Below the pieces are notes generated by a model. It saw nothing but the letters and a program-made list of their open reading frames with translations, was not told where the DNA came from and ran no database searches. This document shows, piece by piece, positions 35,224 through 43,728 of a stretch of 64,000 nucleotides of DNA. The translations under genes and the position numbers were made by a program. Within the stretch, counting starts at the first letter, position 1, and every line of letters starts with the position of its first letter. Source of the DNA: Actinophytocola sp035995025 (lineage in GTDB: Bacteria > Actinomycetota > Actinomycetes > Mycobacteriales > Pseudonocardiaceae); contig DASYKY010000027.1 in assembly GCA_035995025.1 (NCBI GenBank), positions 1 to 64,000 on the forward strand, given 5' to 3'.

Positions 35224-37473
35224 TCAGCCGAACAACGCGGGCAGCGTCGCCTCCCACACGGTCCGCAGCTCCTCCAGCGGCAGCGGCTCCAGTCCCTCGA
35301 TCGCCAGTGCCGGCGACGTCGAAACGGTCCCCAGCCGGGTCCATGGCACACCCGCCGCCGCGCACCGGTCCGTGAAGGCCGACCCCGGCGGGACCGACAC
35401 CAGGACCCGCGCCGACGACTCGCTGAACAACGCCACGAACGGGTCCCCGGCCAACGTCACCGAGCAGCCGCGATCACTGACCAGGCACGCCTCCACGAGC
35501 GCCTGCGCGAGGCCGCCCTCCGACAGGTCGTGCGCCGCCGCCACGTCGCCCGCGCGCAGCAGCGCGCCGATCTGCTGCTCGCGCTCCAGCCGCACCGCGG
35601 GCGGGCGGCCACCGAGATGGCCGTGCGCCACGTGCGCCCACTCAGAACCGCCGAGCTCCTCGGCCGTCGAACCCAGCAGTAGCAACGCCGAGCCGGGCGC
35701 GCCAAGGCCCATCGGGATCCGGGTGCGCACGTCGTCGATCACGCCGAGGACGCCGACGACCGGGGTCGGCAGGATCGCCGTCGTGCCGGTCTGGTTGTAG
35801 AAGCTCACGTTGCCGCCGGTCACCGGAATGCCCAGCGCGGCGCACCCGTCGGCCAGGCCGCGCACCGCCTGCCCGAACTGCCACATCACGCCCGGGTCCT
35901 CCGGCGACCCGAAGTTCAGGCAGTTCGTCACCGCCACCGGTCGCGCGCCCGACGCCGCCACGTTCCGGTACGCCTCCGCCAGCGCCAGCTGCGTCCCGGC
36001 GTACGGGTCCAGCCGCACGTACCGGCCGTTGCAGTCGCACGAGACCGCCACGCCGCGGCCCGTCGCCTCGTCGATGCGGATCATGCCGGCGTCCGCGGGC
36101 TGCGCCAGCACCGTCCCGCCGCGCACGTACCGGTCGTACTGCTCGGTGACCCACCGCCGCGACGCCAGGTTCGGCGAGCCGGCCATCCGCAGGATCTCCG
36201 CCCGCAGGTCCGCCGGCCGCGCCAGCGAGCCGGGCGTCGCGGCGACCAGCGCGTCCTGCGACGACGGCCGCGCGACGGGCCGGGAGTACACCGGGCCCTC
36301 GTGCGCGACCGTCCGCGGCGGCACGTCGACCACGGTCTCGCCGTGCCACGTGATCACCAGCCGGTCCCCGTCGGTGACCTCGCCGATCTCCGTAGCCGTG
36401 ACGTCCCACTTCGCGCACACCCGCAGGAAAGCGTCCACATCGGACGGACGGACCACCGCGCACATCCGCTCCTGCGACTCCGACGACAGCACCTCCGCCG
36501 GCGTCATCCCCCGCGCGCGCAACGGAACCCGGTCCAGCGCCACGTGCATGCCGCCGTCACCGGCCGACGCCAGCTCCGACGTCGCGCACGACAGGCCCGC
36601 GCCGCCCAGGTCCTGGATGCCGACCACGATGCCCTCGGCGAACAGCTCCAGGCAGCACTCGATGAGCACCTTCTCCGTGAACGGGTCACCGACCTGGACA
36701 CTCGGCAGCTTCTTGCGCCCGCCGCCACCCTCGTCGCCGGCGAACGTGTCCGACGCGAGCACCGAGACGCCGCCGATGCCGTCCAGCCCCGTCCGCGCGC
36801 CGAACAGCATGACCTTGTTGCCGGTGCCCGACGCGTGCGCGAGGTGCAGGTCCTCTACCCGCATCGCGCCCACGCACAGCGCGTTGACCAGCGGGTTTCC
36901 CTGGTACGACGGGTCGAACACGACCTCGCCGCCGATGTTGGGCAGGCCCAGGCAGTTGCCGTACCCGCCGACGCCGGCCACCACGCCCGGCAGCACCCGC
37001 TGGGTGTCCGGCGCGTCCGCGGCGCCGAACCGCAGCGGGTCCATCACCGCGAGCGGCCGCGCGCCCATCGCGAGGATGTCCCGCACGATGCCGCCGACAC
37101 CGGTCGCCGCGCCCTGGTAAGGCTCCACATAGGACGGATGGTTGTGCGACTCGACCTTGAACGTGACCGCCCAGCCGTCGCCGATGTCCACCACGCCCGC
37201 GTTCTCGCCGATGCCCGCGAGCATCGCCGCGCGCATCTCGTCGGTCGTGGTCTCGCCGAAGTACCGCAGGTGCACCTTCGACGACTTGTACGAGCAGTGC
37301 TCCGACCACATCACCGAGTACATGGCCAGCTCGGCGTCGGTGGGCCGGCGGCCGAGGATCTCCCGGATCCGCGTGTACTCGTCGTCCTTGAGCCCGAGCT
37401 CGCGGTACGGCTGCGCGACATCCGGCGACGCTGCGGCGTGCGCGACCGTGTCGACCTGCGTCACCGCGGTCAT
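35224..37473 (-). CDS. purL: Phosphoribosylformylglycinamidine synthase subunit PurL (small type)
   Basis: 749 residues. Synthetase subunit of FGAM synthase in the three-part PurSQL complex; ATP-dependent amidation of FGAR. Motifs: MYSVMWSEHCSYKSSK, VTFKVESHNHPSYVEPYQGA, GIVRDILAMGARP, the Gly-rich IQDLGGAGLSCATSELA and VTGGNVSFYNQT, and AAHDLSEGGLAQAL. The length fits the small PurL (about 720-760). ATG at 37473 overlaps the purQ stop (ATGA). Confidence 0.96.
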   Translation of the reverse strand: MTAVTQVDTVAHAAASPDVAQPYRELGLKDDEYTRIREILGRRPTDAELAMYSVMWSEHCSYKSSKVHLRYFGETTTDEMRAAMLAGIGENAGVVDIGDGWAVTFKVESHNHPSYVEPYQGAATGVGGIVRDILAMGARPLAVMDPLRFGAADAPDTQRVLPGVVAGVGGYGNCLGLPNIGGEVVFDPSYQGNPLVNALCVGAMRVEDLHLAHASGTGNKVMLFGARTGLDGIGGVSVLASDTFAGDEGGGGRKKLPSVQVGDPFTEKVLIECCLELFAEGIVVGIQDLGGAGLSCATSELASAGDGGMHVALDRVPLRARGMTPAEVLSSESQERMCAVVRPSDVDAFLRVCAKWDVTATEIGEVTDGDRLVITWHGETVVDVPPRTVAHEGPVYSRPVARPSSQDALVAATPGSLARPADLRAEILRMAGSPNLASRRWVTEQYDRYVRGGTVLAQPADAGMIRIDEATGRGVAVSCDCNGRYVRLDPYAGTQLALAEAYRNVAASGARPVAVTNCLNFGSPEDPGVMWQFGQAVRGLADGCAALGIPVTGGNVSFYNQTGTTAILPTPVVGVLGVIDDVRTRIPMGLGAPGSALLLLGSTAEELGGSEWAHVAHGHLGGRPPAVRLEREQQIGALLRAGDVAAAHDLSEGGLAQALVEACLVSDRGCSVTLAGDPFVALFSESSARVLVSVPPGSAFTDRCAAAGVPWTRLGTVSTSPALAIEGLEPLPLEELRTVWEATLPALFG

Positions 37474-38171
37474 GCCAGCACCCCCGACAGCACCGAGGTG
37501 AACATGCCGAGCCCGTCGGCGCCCGGCCCGGTCAGCGGGTCGATGGCGTGCTCGGGGTGTGGCATCAGGCCCACGATCCGGCCGTCCGCCGAGCAGATGC
37601 CGGCGATGTCGTTCAGCGAGCCGTTGGGGTTGGACCCGGCGTAGCGGAACACGACTCGGCCCTCGCCTTCCAGTTCGTCCACAGTGGACTTCGCGGCGGC
37701 GAACCGGCCGTCCATGTTCTTCACCGGGATGACGATCTCCGCGCCCTCGGCGAACCCGCTGGTCCACGCGGTGGCGGAGCGCTCGACGCGCAGCGGCTGG
37801 TCGCGGCAGACGAAGTGCAGGCCGCCGTTGCGCAGCAGCGCGCCCGGCAGCAGGCCCGCCTCGCACAGGATCTGGAAGCCGTTGCAGATGCCCAGCACCG
37901 GCATGCCGCCGCGGGCCGCGTCGAGCACGGACGCCATGACCGGCGCGAACCGGGCGATGGCGCCGGCCCGCAGGTAGTCGCCGTAGGAGAAGCCGCCGGG
38001 CACGACGACCGCGGCGACCCCGCGCAGGTCGGCGTCGCCGTGCCAGAGCGCGACCGGCTCGGCGCCCGCGTAGCGCACGGCGCGGGCCGCGTCGACGTCG
38101 TCGAGCGTGCCCGGGAAGGTGATCACACCGATCCGCGTCGATCGCAATGGTTCGCTCGCGAGCTCGCTCAC
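37470..38171 (-). CDS. purQ: Phosphoribosylformylglycinamidine synthase subunit PurQ
   Basis: 233 residues. Class-I glutamine amidotransferase that feeds ammonia to PurL. Nucleophile Cys in LGICNGFQIL (about residue 91), oxyanion strand VVVPGGFSYGDYLRAG, and the His/Glu pair in GLMPHPEHAIDP. GTG start at 38171 overlaps the purS stop as GTGA. The coding sequence contains one exact TCCACAGTGGA palindrome (37678-37688). Confidence 0.96.
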   Translation of the reverse strand: MSELASEPLRSTRIGVITFPGTLDDVDAARAVRYAGAEPVALWHGDADLRGVAAVVVPGGFSYGDYLRAGAIARFAPVMASVLDAARGGMPVLGICNGFQILCEAGLLPGALLRNGGLHFVCRDQPLRVERSATAWTSGFAEGAEIVIPVKNMDGRFAAAKSTVDELEGEGRVVFRYAGSNPNGSLNDIAGICSADGRIVGLMPHPEHAIDPLTGPGADGLGMFTSVLSGVLA

Positions 38172-38407
38172 GAAGACACCCGCCGCACGGTGAAGTCCTC
38201 GATCACGGGGTTGGACAGGAAGCCTTCGGCGATCTTGGCGAGCGTCTCGTCGTCGACCGAGTCGTCCACCTCCAGCTCGAAGTGCTTGCCCTGGCGGACA
38301 TCGGAGACCCCGGCGAACCCGAGCCGCGGCAGCGCGTTGGCGACCGCCTGGCCTTGCGGGTCGAGGATCTCGGGCTTGGGCATGACGTCGACGACAACTC
38401 GGGCCAC
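38168..38407 (-). CDS. purS: Phosphoribosylformylglycinamidine synthase subunit PurS
   Basis: 79 residues with the compact alpha/beta PurS pattern: VVVDVMPKPEILDPQGQAVA, LGFAGVSDVRQGKHFEL, and a C-terminal NPVIEDF strand. Dimeric clamp of the FGAM synthase complex. GTG start at 38407 after AGGAGC; first gene of purS-purQ-purL with 4-bp overlaps between all members. Confidence 0.95.
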   Translation of the reverse strand: MARVVVDVMPKPEILDPQGQAVANALPRLGFAGVSDVRQGKHFELEVDDSVDDETLAKIAEGFLSNPVIEDFTVRRVSS

Positions 38408-38451
38408 GACAGGCAGCTCCTGAACACGAGTGGGACGGGGGCGCCAAAAGC

Positions 38452-39315
38452 CTACCTGAGCTGCGGGTTCACTCGTTCGAGGCGCCCCGGTCCGGCCTCC
38501 GCGATCCACGACGCGAGCAGCCGCAACGCCTCCTCGTCCGGCGAGCCGGGCTCAGCGAACTGGCAGACCAGCGACTGGTCCGGCGCGTCCGGCAGCCGGA
38601 ACGACTCGTAGTGCAGCGTGAGCTCGCCGACGATCGGATGGCGGTAGCGGTGGCGGCCGCGGCACTTCTCCTTCACCCGGTGGCCGGCCCACAGCCGCAC
38701 GAAGTCGGGGCTCTTGACCGACAGCTCGCCGACGAGCGCGGCCAGCTCGGCGTCGTCGGGATCGACGCCGGTGGCCATCCGCAGCTGGGCGACGATGTCG
38801 CGGGCCTTGCCCTCCCAGTCGACGAACCGGGACGCCACCTCGGGGTCGAGGAAGACGAGCCGCGGCATGCTGCGTGTCTCGGGCGGCAGCGCGCCGAAGT
38901 CGGTGACCAGCGCGGCGGCGAGCGCGTTCCAGGCGAGGACCTGGCCGCTGCGGCTGTAGACCGCGGCCGGCACGTCGGCGGCGTCGAGCAGCGCCTGCAG
39001 CACCGGGCGGACCGCGGGCGAGGCGGGCTGGGCGCGCCGCGGGCGGGCGAGGTTGTGCAGGTGGTGGCGCTCGGACTCGTCGAGCTCGAGCGCGGCGGCG
39101 ACGGCGTCGACGACCGACTCGGACGGGTTGCGCAGCCTGCCCTGCTCGAGGCGGACGTAGTAGTCGACGGACAGCGCGGCGGCCTGCGCCAGCTCCTCAC
39201 GCCGCAGGCCGGGCACCCGCCTGCGGCCGGCCACCGGGGTGAGGCCGAGGTCCTCGGGGCGGCGCCGGGCACGGCACGCCCGCAGGAACTCGGTCAGCTC
39301 GCTGCGGCGGTCCAC
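38452..39315 (-). CDS. XRE-family regulator with MmyB-like ligand-binding domain
   Basis: 287 residues from a GTG start. N-terminal helix-turn-helix: VPGLRREELAQAAALSVDYYVRLEQGR (residues about 33-60; read in two parts as REELAQAAALS and DYYVRLEQG), then an MmyB-like PAS-type domain with AVYSRSGQVLAWNALAAAL and YRHPIVGELTLHYESF. Regulators of this family often control a neighbouring oxidoreductase or hydrolase. It is divergent from the secreted beta-propeller at 39436; the 120 bp between them probably hold the operator. Confidence 0.88.
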   Translation of the reverse strand: MDRRSELTEFLRACRARRRPEDLGLTPVAGRRRVPGLRREELAQAAALSVDYYVRLEQGRLRNPSESVVDAVAAALELDESERHHLHNLARPRRAQPASPAVRPVLQALLDAADVPAAVYSRSGQVLAWNALAAALVTDFGALPPETRSMPRLVFLDPEVASRFVDWEGKARDIVAQLRMATGVDPDDAELAALVGELSVKSPDFVRLWAGHRVKEKCRGRHRYRHPIVGELTLHYESFRLPDAPDQSLVCQFAEPGSPDEEALRLLASWIAEAGPGRLERVNPQLR

Positions 39316-39435
39316 GCACCCGAGTATCCCCGAACCGGCGGCGCCGAGCCTGGGTCTGGCAGACCCAGGGTCGGCCGTGCCCGGGGGTGAACGCGGACCT
39401 GGGCAGCGGCCGGGCGGGCGCAGAGCATCGAGATC

Positions 39436-40371
39436 GTGAAACGAATCCTGTTGATCGCGGCACTGGCCATCGGCCTGATCGCCGCCCCCGCCCCGGCCTC
39501 GGCGACCTCCTTCCCGGACGTCGTGCGGGCCGCGGCGGACAACCTGTTCCCAGAGGGCGTGGCGTGGGACCCGTCCCGGCAAGCCCTCCTCGTCGGCTCG
39601 TTCACCGCGCCGGCCCGGATCTCCGCGGTCGGCCGTGACGGTGTGGCCAGGACCGTCGTCTCCGATCCCGCCCTGCCCGGCTTCGCGGGCCTGAAGGTCG
39701 ACGCGCGGCGGCACCGGATCCTCGCGGCCTACGGCAACCCGGCCGCGCCCGGTGCGTCCGGCGTGGCGATCTACGACCTGGCCACCGGGCACCGCACCCG
39801 GCTGGTGGACCTGTCCGGCGGGGCCGTGAACGACCTGGCCCTCGACCCGCGTGGCGTGGCGTACGTGACCGACGCGCAGGCGGGCGCCGTGTACCGGGTC
39901 GACCCGTCCGGGCACGCGTCGACGCTGGTCAGCGACCCGCGGCTGCTGCCGGCCATCGGCGCGAACGGCATCGTGTGGCATCCCGGCGGCTACCTCGTGG
40001 TGGTCAACTACACGACCGGCCGGCTGTTCCGGATCGACCCGCGCCACCCGCGGCTCACCGAGGTCCGCGCGCCGGCGCTCGTCGGCGGCGACGGGCTGGC
40101 ACTGCGCCGCGACGGCACGCTGATCGTGGTGACCAACGCCCTCGCGGCGCTGCCGGGCAGCCGTCCGGCGATCCACGAACTGGCGCTGCGCGGCGGCGGG
40201 CGGTTCGCGGTGCCACTGCGCGAACAGGCGTGGCCGGACGCCGCACCGACCACGGTCGCGGTCACGCCGTTCGGCGACTACGTGCTCGACGGCCGCCTGG
40301 ACCGTTTCCTGGCCGGCACCCCGGCGAAGGACTTCGTCCTGCGGCGCATCCCGCCTCCCAGCCGGACCTGA
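39436..40371 (+). CDS. Secreted SMP-30/gluconolactonase-like beta-propeller
   Basis: 311 residues from a GTG start. Signal peptide MKRILLIAALAIGLIAAPAP with cleavage near ASA-TS. Six-bladed propeller blades are visible as repeated G(V/L)xxD patterns: DNLFPEGVAWDPSRQALLVG, VNDLALDPRGVAYVTDA, GANGIVWHPGGYLVVVNYTT, GGDGLALRRDGTLIVV. Metal-site residues of lactonases (E near the first blade, N, D) look plausible but are not proven. It may act on a lactone, perhaps the ligand seen by the divergent regulator. Confidence 0.8.
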   Translation: MKRILLIAALAIGLIAAPAPASATSFPDVVRAAADNLFPEGVAWDPSRQALLVGSFTAPARISAVGRDGVARTVVSDPALPGFAGLKVDARRHRILAAYGNPAAPGASGVAIYDLATGHRTRLVDLSGGAVNDLALDPRGVAYVTDAQAGAVYRVDPSGHASTLVSDPRLLPAIGANGIVWHPGGYLVVVNYTTGRLFRIDPRHPRLTEVRAPALVGGDGLALRRDGTLIVVTNALAALPGSRPAIHELALRGGGRFAVPLREQAWPDAAPTTVAVTPFGDYVLDGRLDRFLAGTPAKDFVLRRIPPPSRT

Positions 40372-40485
40372 GGGGACCGGGACGCAAACAAAGGTGACCA
40401 CAAGGGTTAGGTCCGGGGAGGCGGACTAGTTCGCCGTCCGCGAGATCGGTGGCGGCCGGCTCGCGGACGGGGACAGGGTGGGGCC

Positions 40486-41496
40486 ATGCGACTTCTGGTG
40501 CTCGGTGGAACGATCTTCGTCGGCTACGCGGTGGCGGCCGAGGCGGTGCGGCGCGGCCACGACGTGGCGTGCGCCGCGCGCGGCGAGTCCGGGGCGGTGC
40601 CCGACGGGGCCACGCTGGTCCCGGTGGACCGCGACGCCGAGGACGGGCTCACCCCGCTCGCCGGCGAGCGCTTCGACGCGGTCGTGGACGTGTCGCCGCT
40701 GTCCTGCCCGTGGGTCGACCGGGCGCTGCGCGCGTTCGGGGACACGGCGCGCCACTGGTCGTTCGTGTCGACGGTCAACGTGTACTCCGACGACGACACG
40801 CCCGGCCAGACCCCGGCCACCGGCCCGCTCGTGCCGCCGTTGCGGGAGCACGCGACGCGCGAGGAGATGTTCGCCCGCGGTGAGGCCGGGGTGCTGCTGT
40901 ACGGCGGCATCAAGGTCGCGAGCGAGAACGCCGTGCGCGAGGCGATGGGCGAGCACGCGTTCGTCGTGCGGCCCGGGCTGATCACCGGCTCGTGGGACCG
41001 CAGCGACCGGTTCGGTTACTGGCCGGGCCGGTTCGCTCGCGGCGGCCGGGTGGTGGTGCCGGACGTGCCGGGCCAGCTGGCGCAGCACCTCGACGTGCGC
41101 GACCTGGCGTCGTGGATCGTGGACGCTGGGGAGAAGGACATCGCGGGCACCTACGACGGGATCGGGCGCAGCCGCCCGCTGGCCGGCCTGCTCGCGGACG
41201 TCGCGGCGGCGGTCGGCACGGACGTCGAGCTGGTGCCGGTGGCGCCGGAGGTGCTGACCGCGGCGGAGGTCGACCCGTGGGGCGGGCCGCGGTCGCTGCC
41301 GCTGTGGGCGCCGGCGGATCATCAGGGCTTCCTGGACCACGACCCGGCGCCCTCGATCGAGGCCGGCATGCCGATCCGTCCGCTGGCCGAGACGGTCGCC
41401 GACGCGCTGGCGCGGGAGCGCGAGCTGGGCCTGGACCGGGAGCGGAAGGCGGGCCTGTCACTCGCCGAGGAGCAGGAGATCCTCGCGAAGCTGTAG
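40486..41496 (+). CDS. NAD-dependent epimerase/dehydratase-family protein (extended SDR)
   Basis: 336 residues. N-terminal Rossmann motif LVLGGTIFVGYAVAAEAVRR in place of the usual GGxGxxG, catalytic YxxxK in LLYGGIKVASENAV (about residue 143-147), and the RPGLITG segment. These match the reductase family related to plant CSP41 and UDP-glucose epimerases. No known substrate. It precedes the GMC oxidoreductase by 42 bp on the same strand, so both could act on the same pathway. Confidence 0.85.
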   Translation: MRLLVLGGTIFVGYAVAAEAVRRGHDVACAARGESGAVPDGATLVPVDRDAEDGLTPLAGERFDAVVDVSPLSCPWVDRALRAFGDTARHWSFVSTVNVYSDDDTPGQTPATGPLVPPLREHATREEMFARGEAGVLLYGGIKVASENAVREAMGEHAFVVRPGLITGSWDRSDRFGYWPGRFARGGRVVVPDVPGQLAQHLDVRDLASWIVDAGEKDIAGTYDGIGRSRPLAGLLADVAAAVGTDVELVPVAPEVLTAAEVDPWGGPRSLPLWAPADHQGFLDHDPAPSIEAGMPIRPLAETVADALARERELGLDRERKAGLSLAEEQEILAKL

Positions 41497-41538
41497 CGGG
41501 CGTGGCAGTCTCCAAGAGTTGGGCTCGAGGAGGCTGGC

Positions 41539-43092
41539 ATGACCGAGACGTTCGACTATGTCGTGGTCGGCGCGGGCAGCGCGGGGTGCGTGCTGGCCAA
41601 CCGGCTGACGGAGGACCCGGACGTCCGGGTGCTGCTGCTCGAGGCGGGCGGCCAGGACGACGCGGACGAGATCCACATCCCGGTGGCGTTCTCGTCGCTG
41701 TTCAAGACCCGGTTCGACTGGAACTACGAGACGGTCGAGCAGAAACACCTGGGCGGGCGGCCCGCGTACTGGCCGCGCGGCAAGATGCTCGGCGGCTCCT
41801 CGTCGATGAACGCGATGATCTACATCCGCGGCAACCGGGCGGACTACGACGGCTGGGGCGTGCCGGGGTGGTCGTTCGACGAGGTGCTGCCGTACTTCGT
41901 GCGGGCCGAGCACAACACGCGGCTGGCGGGACCGTTGCACGGCACGGACGGTCCGCTGCACGTGGAGGACCGGCGGTACACCCACGAGCTGTCCCACGCG
42001 TGGGTGGACGCGGCGGTGTCGTGGGGCCTGAAGCCGACGGACGACTTCAACGGCGCGACGCAGGAGGGCGCCGGTCAGTACCAGGTGACGTGCCGGAGCG
42101 GCCACCGCTGGTCGGTGGCGGATGCCTACCTGCGGCCGGCGCTGGAGCGGTCGAACCTGACGGTGCGGACCGATGCGCTGGTCAGCCGGGTGCTGTTCGC
42201 CGGGACGCGGGCGCTCGGGGTGCGGTACTCGCGGCACGGGCACGAGATGGACGTGCACGCCGACCGCGAGGTGATCCTGTCCGGTGGTGCGGTGAACTCG
42301 CCGCAGCTGCTGATGCTGTCCGGGATCGGGCCCGCCGAGCACCTGCGCTCCTTCGACATCGACGTCGTCGCGAACCTGCCCGGGGTGGGCGAGAACCTGC
42401 ACGACCACCCGGCGGTGCCGATGCTGTGGCACACGACCGGGACGTCGGACCTGGTGGACCTGGCGGGTCCGCGTGCGCTGCTGCGCTGGCGCCTGACCGG
42501 CCGGGGGCCGCTGGCGTCCAACGTTGGCGAGGCGGGCGCGTTCTTCGCGACACGCGACGGGCTGACGGCGCCGGACATGCAGGTGCTGGTGGCGCCGAGC
42601 CTGTTCTACGACAACGGTCTGCACGAGCCACCCGGCCCTGGCTTCACGGCGGGCGCGACGCTGGTGGACGTGGCGAGCCGCGGGCGGCTGCGGCTGCGGT
42701 CGGCGAACCCGAGGTGGCGCCCGGAGATCGACCCGGCGTACTACAGGGAGTCCGTCGACATGGACGCGATGGTGTCGGCGCTGCGGTCACTGATCGAGAT
42801 CGGCTCCCGCGCACCGATCGCGCGGTTCCTGTCGGGCCCGTTCATGCCGGCCAACCTGTCGGGCGTGACGGACGAGGACCTGCGGGCGCACGTGCGCGAG
42901 GTGACCCAGACGCTGTACCACCCGGTCGGCACGTGCGCGATGGGCTCGGTGGTGGACGCGTCGCTGCGGGTCGAGGGGGTGGACGGGTTGCGCGTGGTGG
43001 ACGCGTCGGTGATGCCGGTGGTGCCGCGGGGCAACACGAACGCCCCGACGATCATGGTGGCGGAGAAGGCCGCGGACCTGATCCGCTCGTGA
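41539..43092 (+). CDS. GMC-family FAD oxidoreductase (choline dehydrogenase-like)
   Basis: 517 residues. ADP-binding motif VVVGAGSAGCVLANRL at the start, LLLEAGG, the GMC signature GGSSSMNAMIYIRGN (about residue 90), GGAVNSPQLLMLSGIGPAEH (about 255), and the catalytic His pair region TLYHPVGTCAMG (about 455) with RGNTNAPTIMVAEKAADLI at the end. Oxidises an alcohol; choline, alkanols or sugars are possible and the sequence does not decide. The DnaA-box array at 43100-43721 starts right after its stop. Confidence 0.92.
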   Translation: MTETFDYVVVGAGSAGCVLANRLTEDPDVRVLLLEAGGQDDADEIHIPVAFSSLFKTRFDWNYETVEQKHLGGRPAYWPRGKMLGGSSSMNAMIYIRGNRADYDGWGVPGWSFDEVLPYFVRAEHNTRLAGPLHGTDGPLHVEDRRYTHELSHAWVDAAVSWGLKPTDDFNGATQEGAGQYQVTCRSGHRWSVADAYLRPALERSNLTVRTDALVSRVLFAGTRALGVRYSRHGHEMDVHADREVILSGGAVNSPQLLMLSGIGPAEHLRSFDIDVVANLPGVGENLHDHPAVPMLWHTTGTSDLVDLAGPRALLRWRLTGRGPLASNVGEAGAFFATRDGLTAPDMQVLVAPSLFYDNGLHEPPGPGFTAGATLVDVASRGRLRLRSANPRWRPEIDPAYYRESVDMDAMVSALRSLIEIGSRAPIARFLSGPFMPANLSGVTDEDLRAHVREVTQTLYHPVGTCAMGSVVDASLRVEGVDGLRVVDASVMPVVPRGNTNAPTIMVAEKAADLIRS

Positions 43093-43099
43093 CGGTTTC

Positions 43100-43721
43100 T
43101 GGCCTCCGGCCCCCGAAATCCAGCGTACTTACGGGGACCGACAATTCCGCCGCGACCGCCTGAGAGCTGTGGACAATCGGCTGGGGGACCCCCGGATTCA
43201 ACACTACGCCGAGGCACCGACAATTCCCGCACGAGCGCCTTAGAACTGTGGACAGTTCCCCGGGGGACCCCCGGTTTCAACACTACGCGCAAGGACTGAC
43301 AGTCCTCGCACGGTCGCTTGAGAGCTGTGGACTAGCCGCCGAAGTTCGATTCCGACGTGACGCGAAAGGACCGGCCACTGCGAGCGCGAGCAGGCGAAAC
43401 TGTCGGCAAGTCGCCGGGAATCACTGCCAAGTCACGACACTGACAATTCCGCCGCGACCGCCTGAGAACTGTGGACAACCGGCCAGGGGTCCCCCGGAAT
43501 CAACACTACGCCGAGGCACCGACAATTCCGCCGCGACCGCCTGACAGCTGTGGACAACCGCCAGGAGTCCCGAATTCCACGCTACCGGCGCCCACCGACA
43601 ATTCCGTACACGCAGGGCCACGACCTGTGGACAACTCCGGAAGTCGCGGGGCCCCCCGCTTTCCAGTCTACTGAGGATCACTGACGGAAACGGGCTCGTG
43701 GAGGCGGACTGTGGACAGGTG
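43100..43721. repeat. Tandem DnaA-box array A (79-bp period)
   Basis: Non-coding, about 620 bp. CTGTGG marks recur at 43167, 43246, 43325, 43469, 43548, 43625 and 43709, a period of 79 bp with a longer gap (144 bp) in the middle that holds degenerate sequence. Each unit has GGGGGACCCCCGG-type symmetry, TTCAACACTACGCC, ACCGACAATTCCG and one DnaA-box-like 9-mer. Four boxes are exact TGTGGACAA (43168, 43470, 43549, 43626); others differ at one or two positions. It lies between convergent genes, right edge 7 bp from the aldehyde dehydrogenase stop. Confidence 0.85.
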
Positions 43722-43728
43722 GGGAAGA

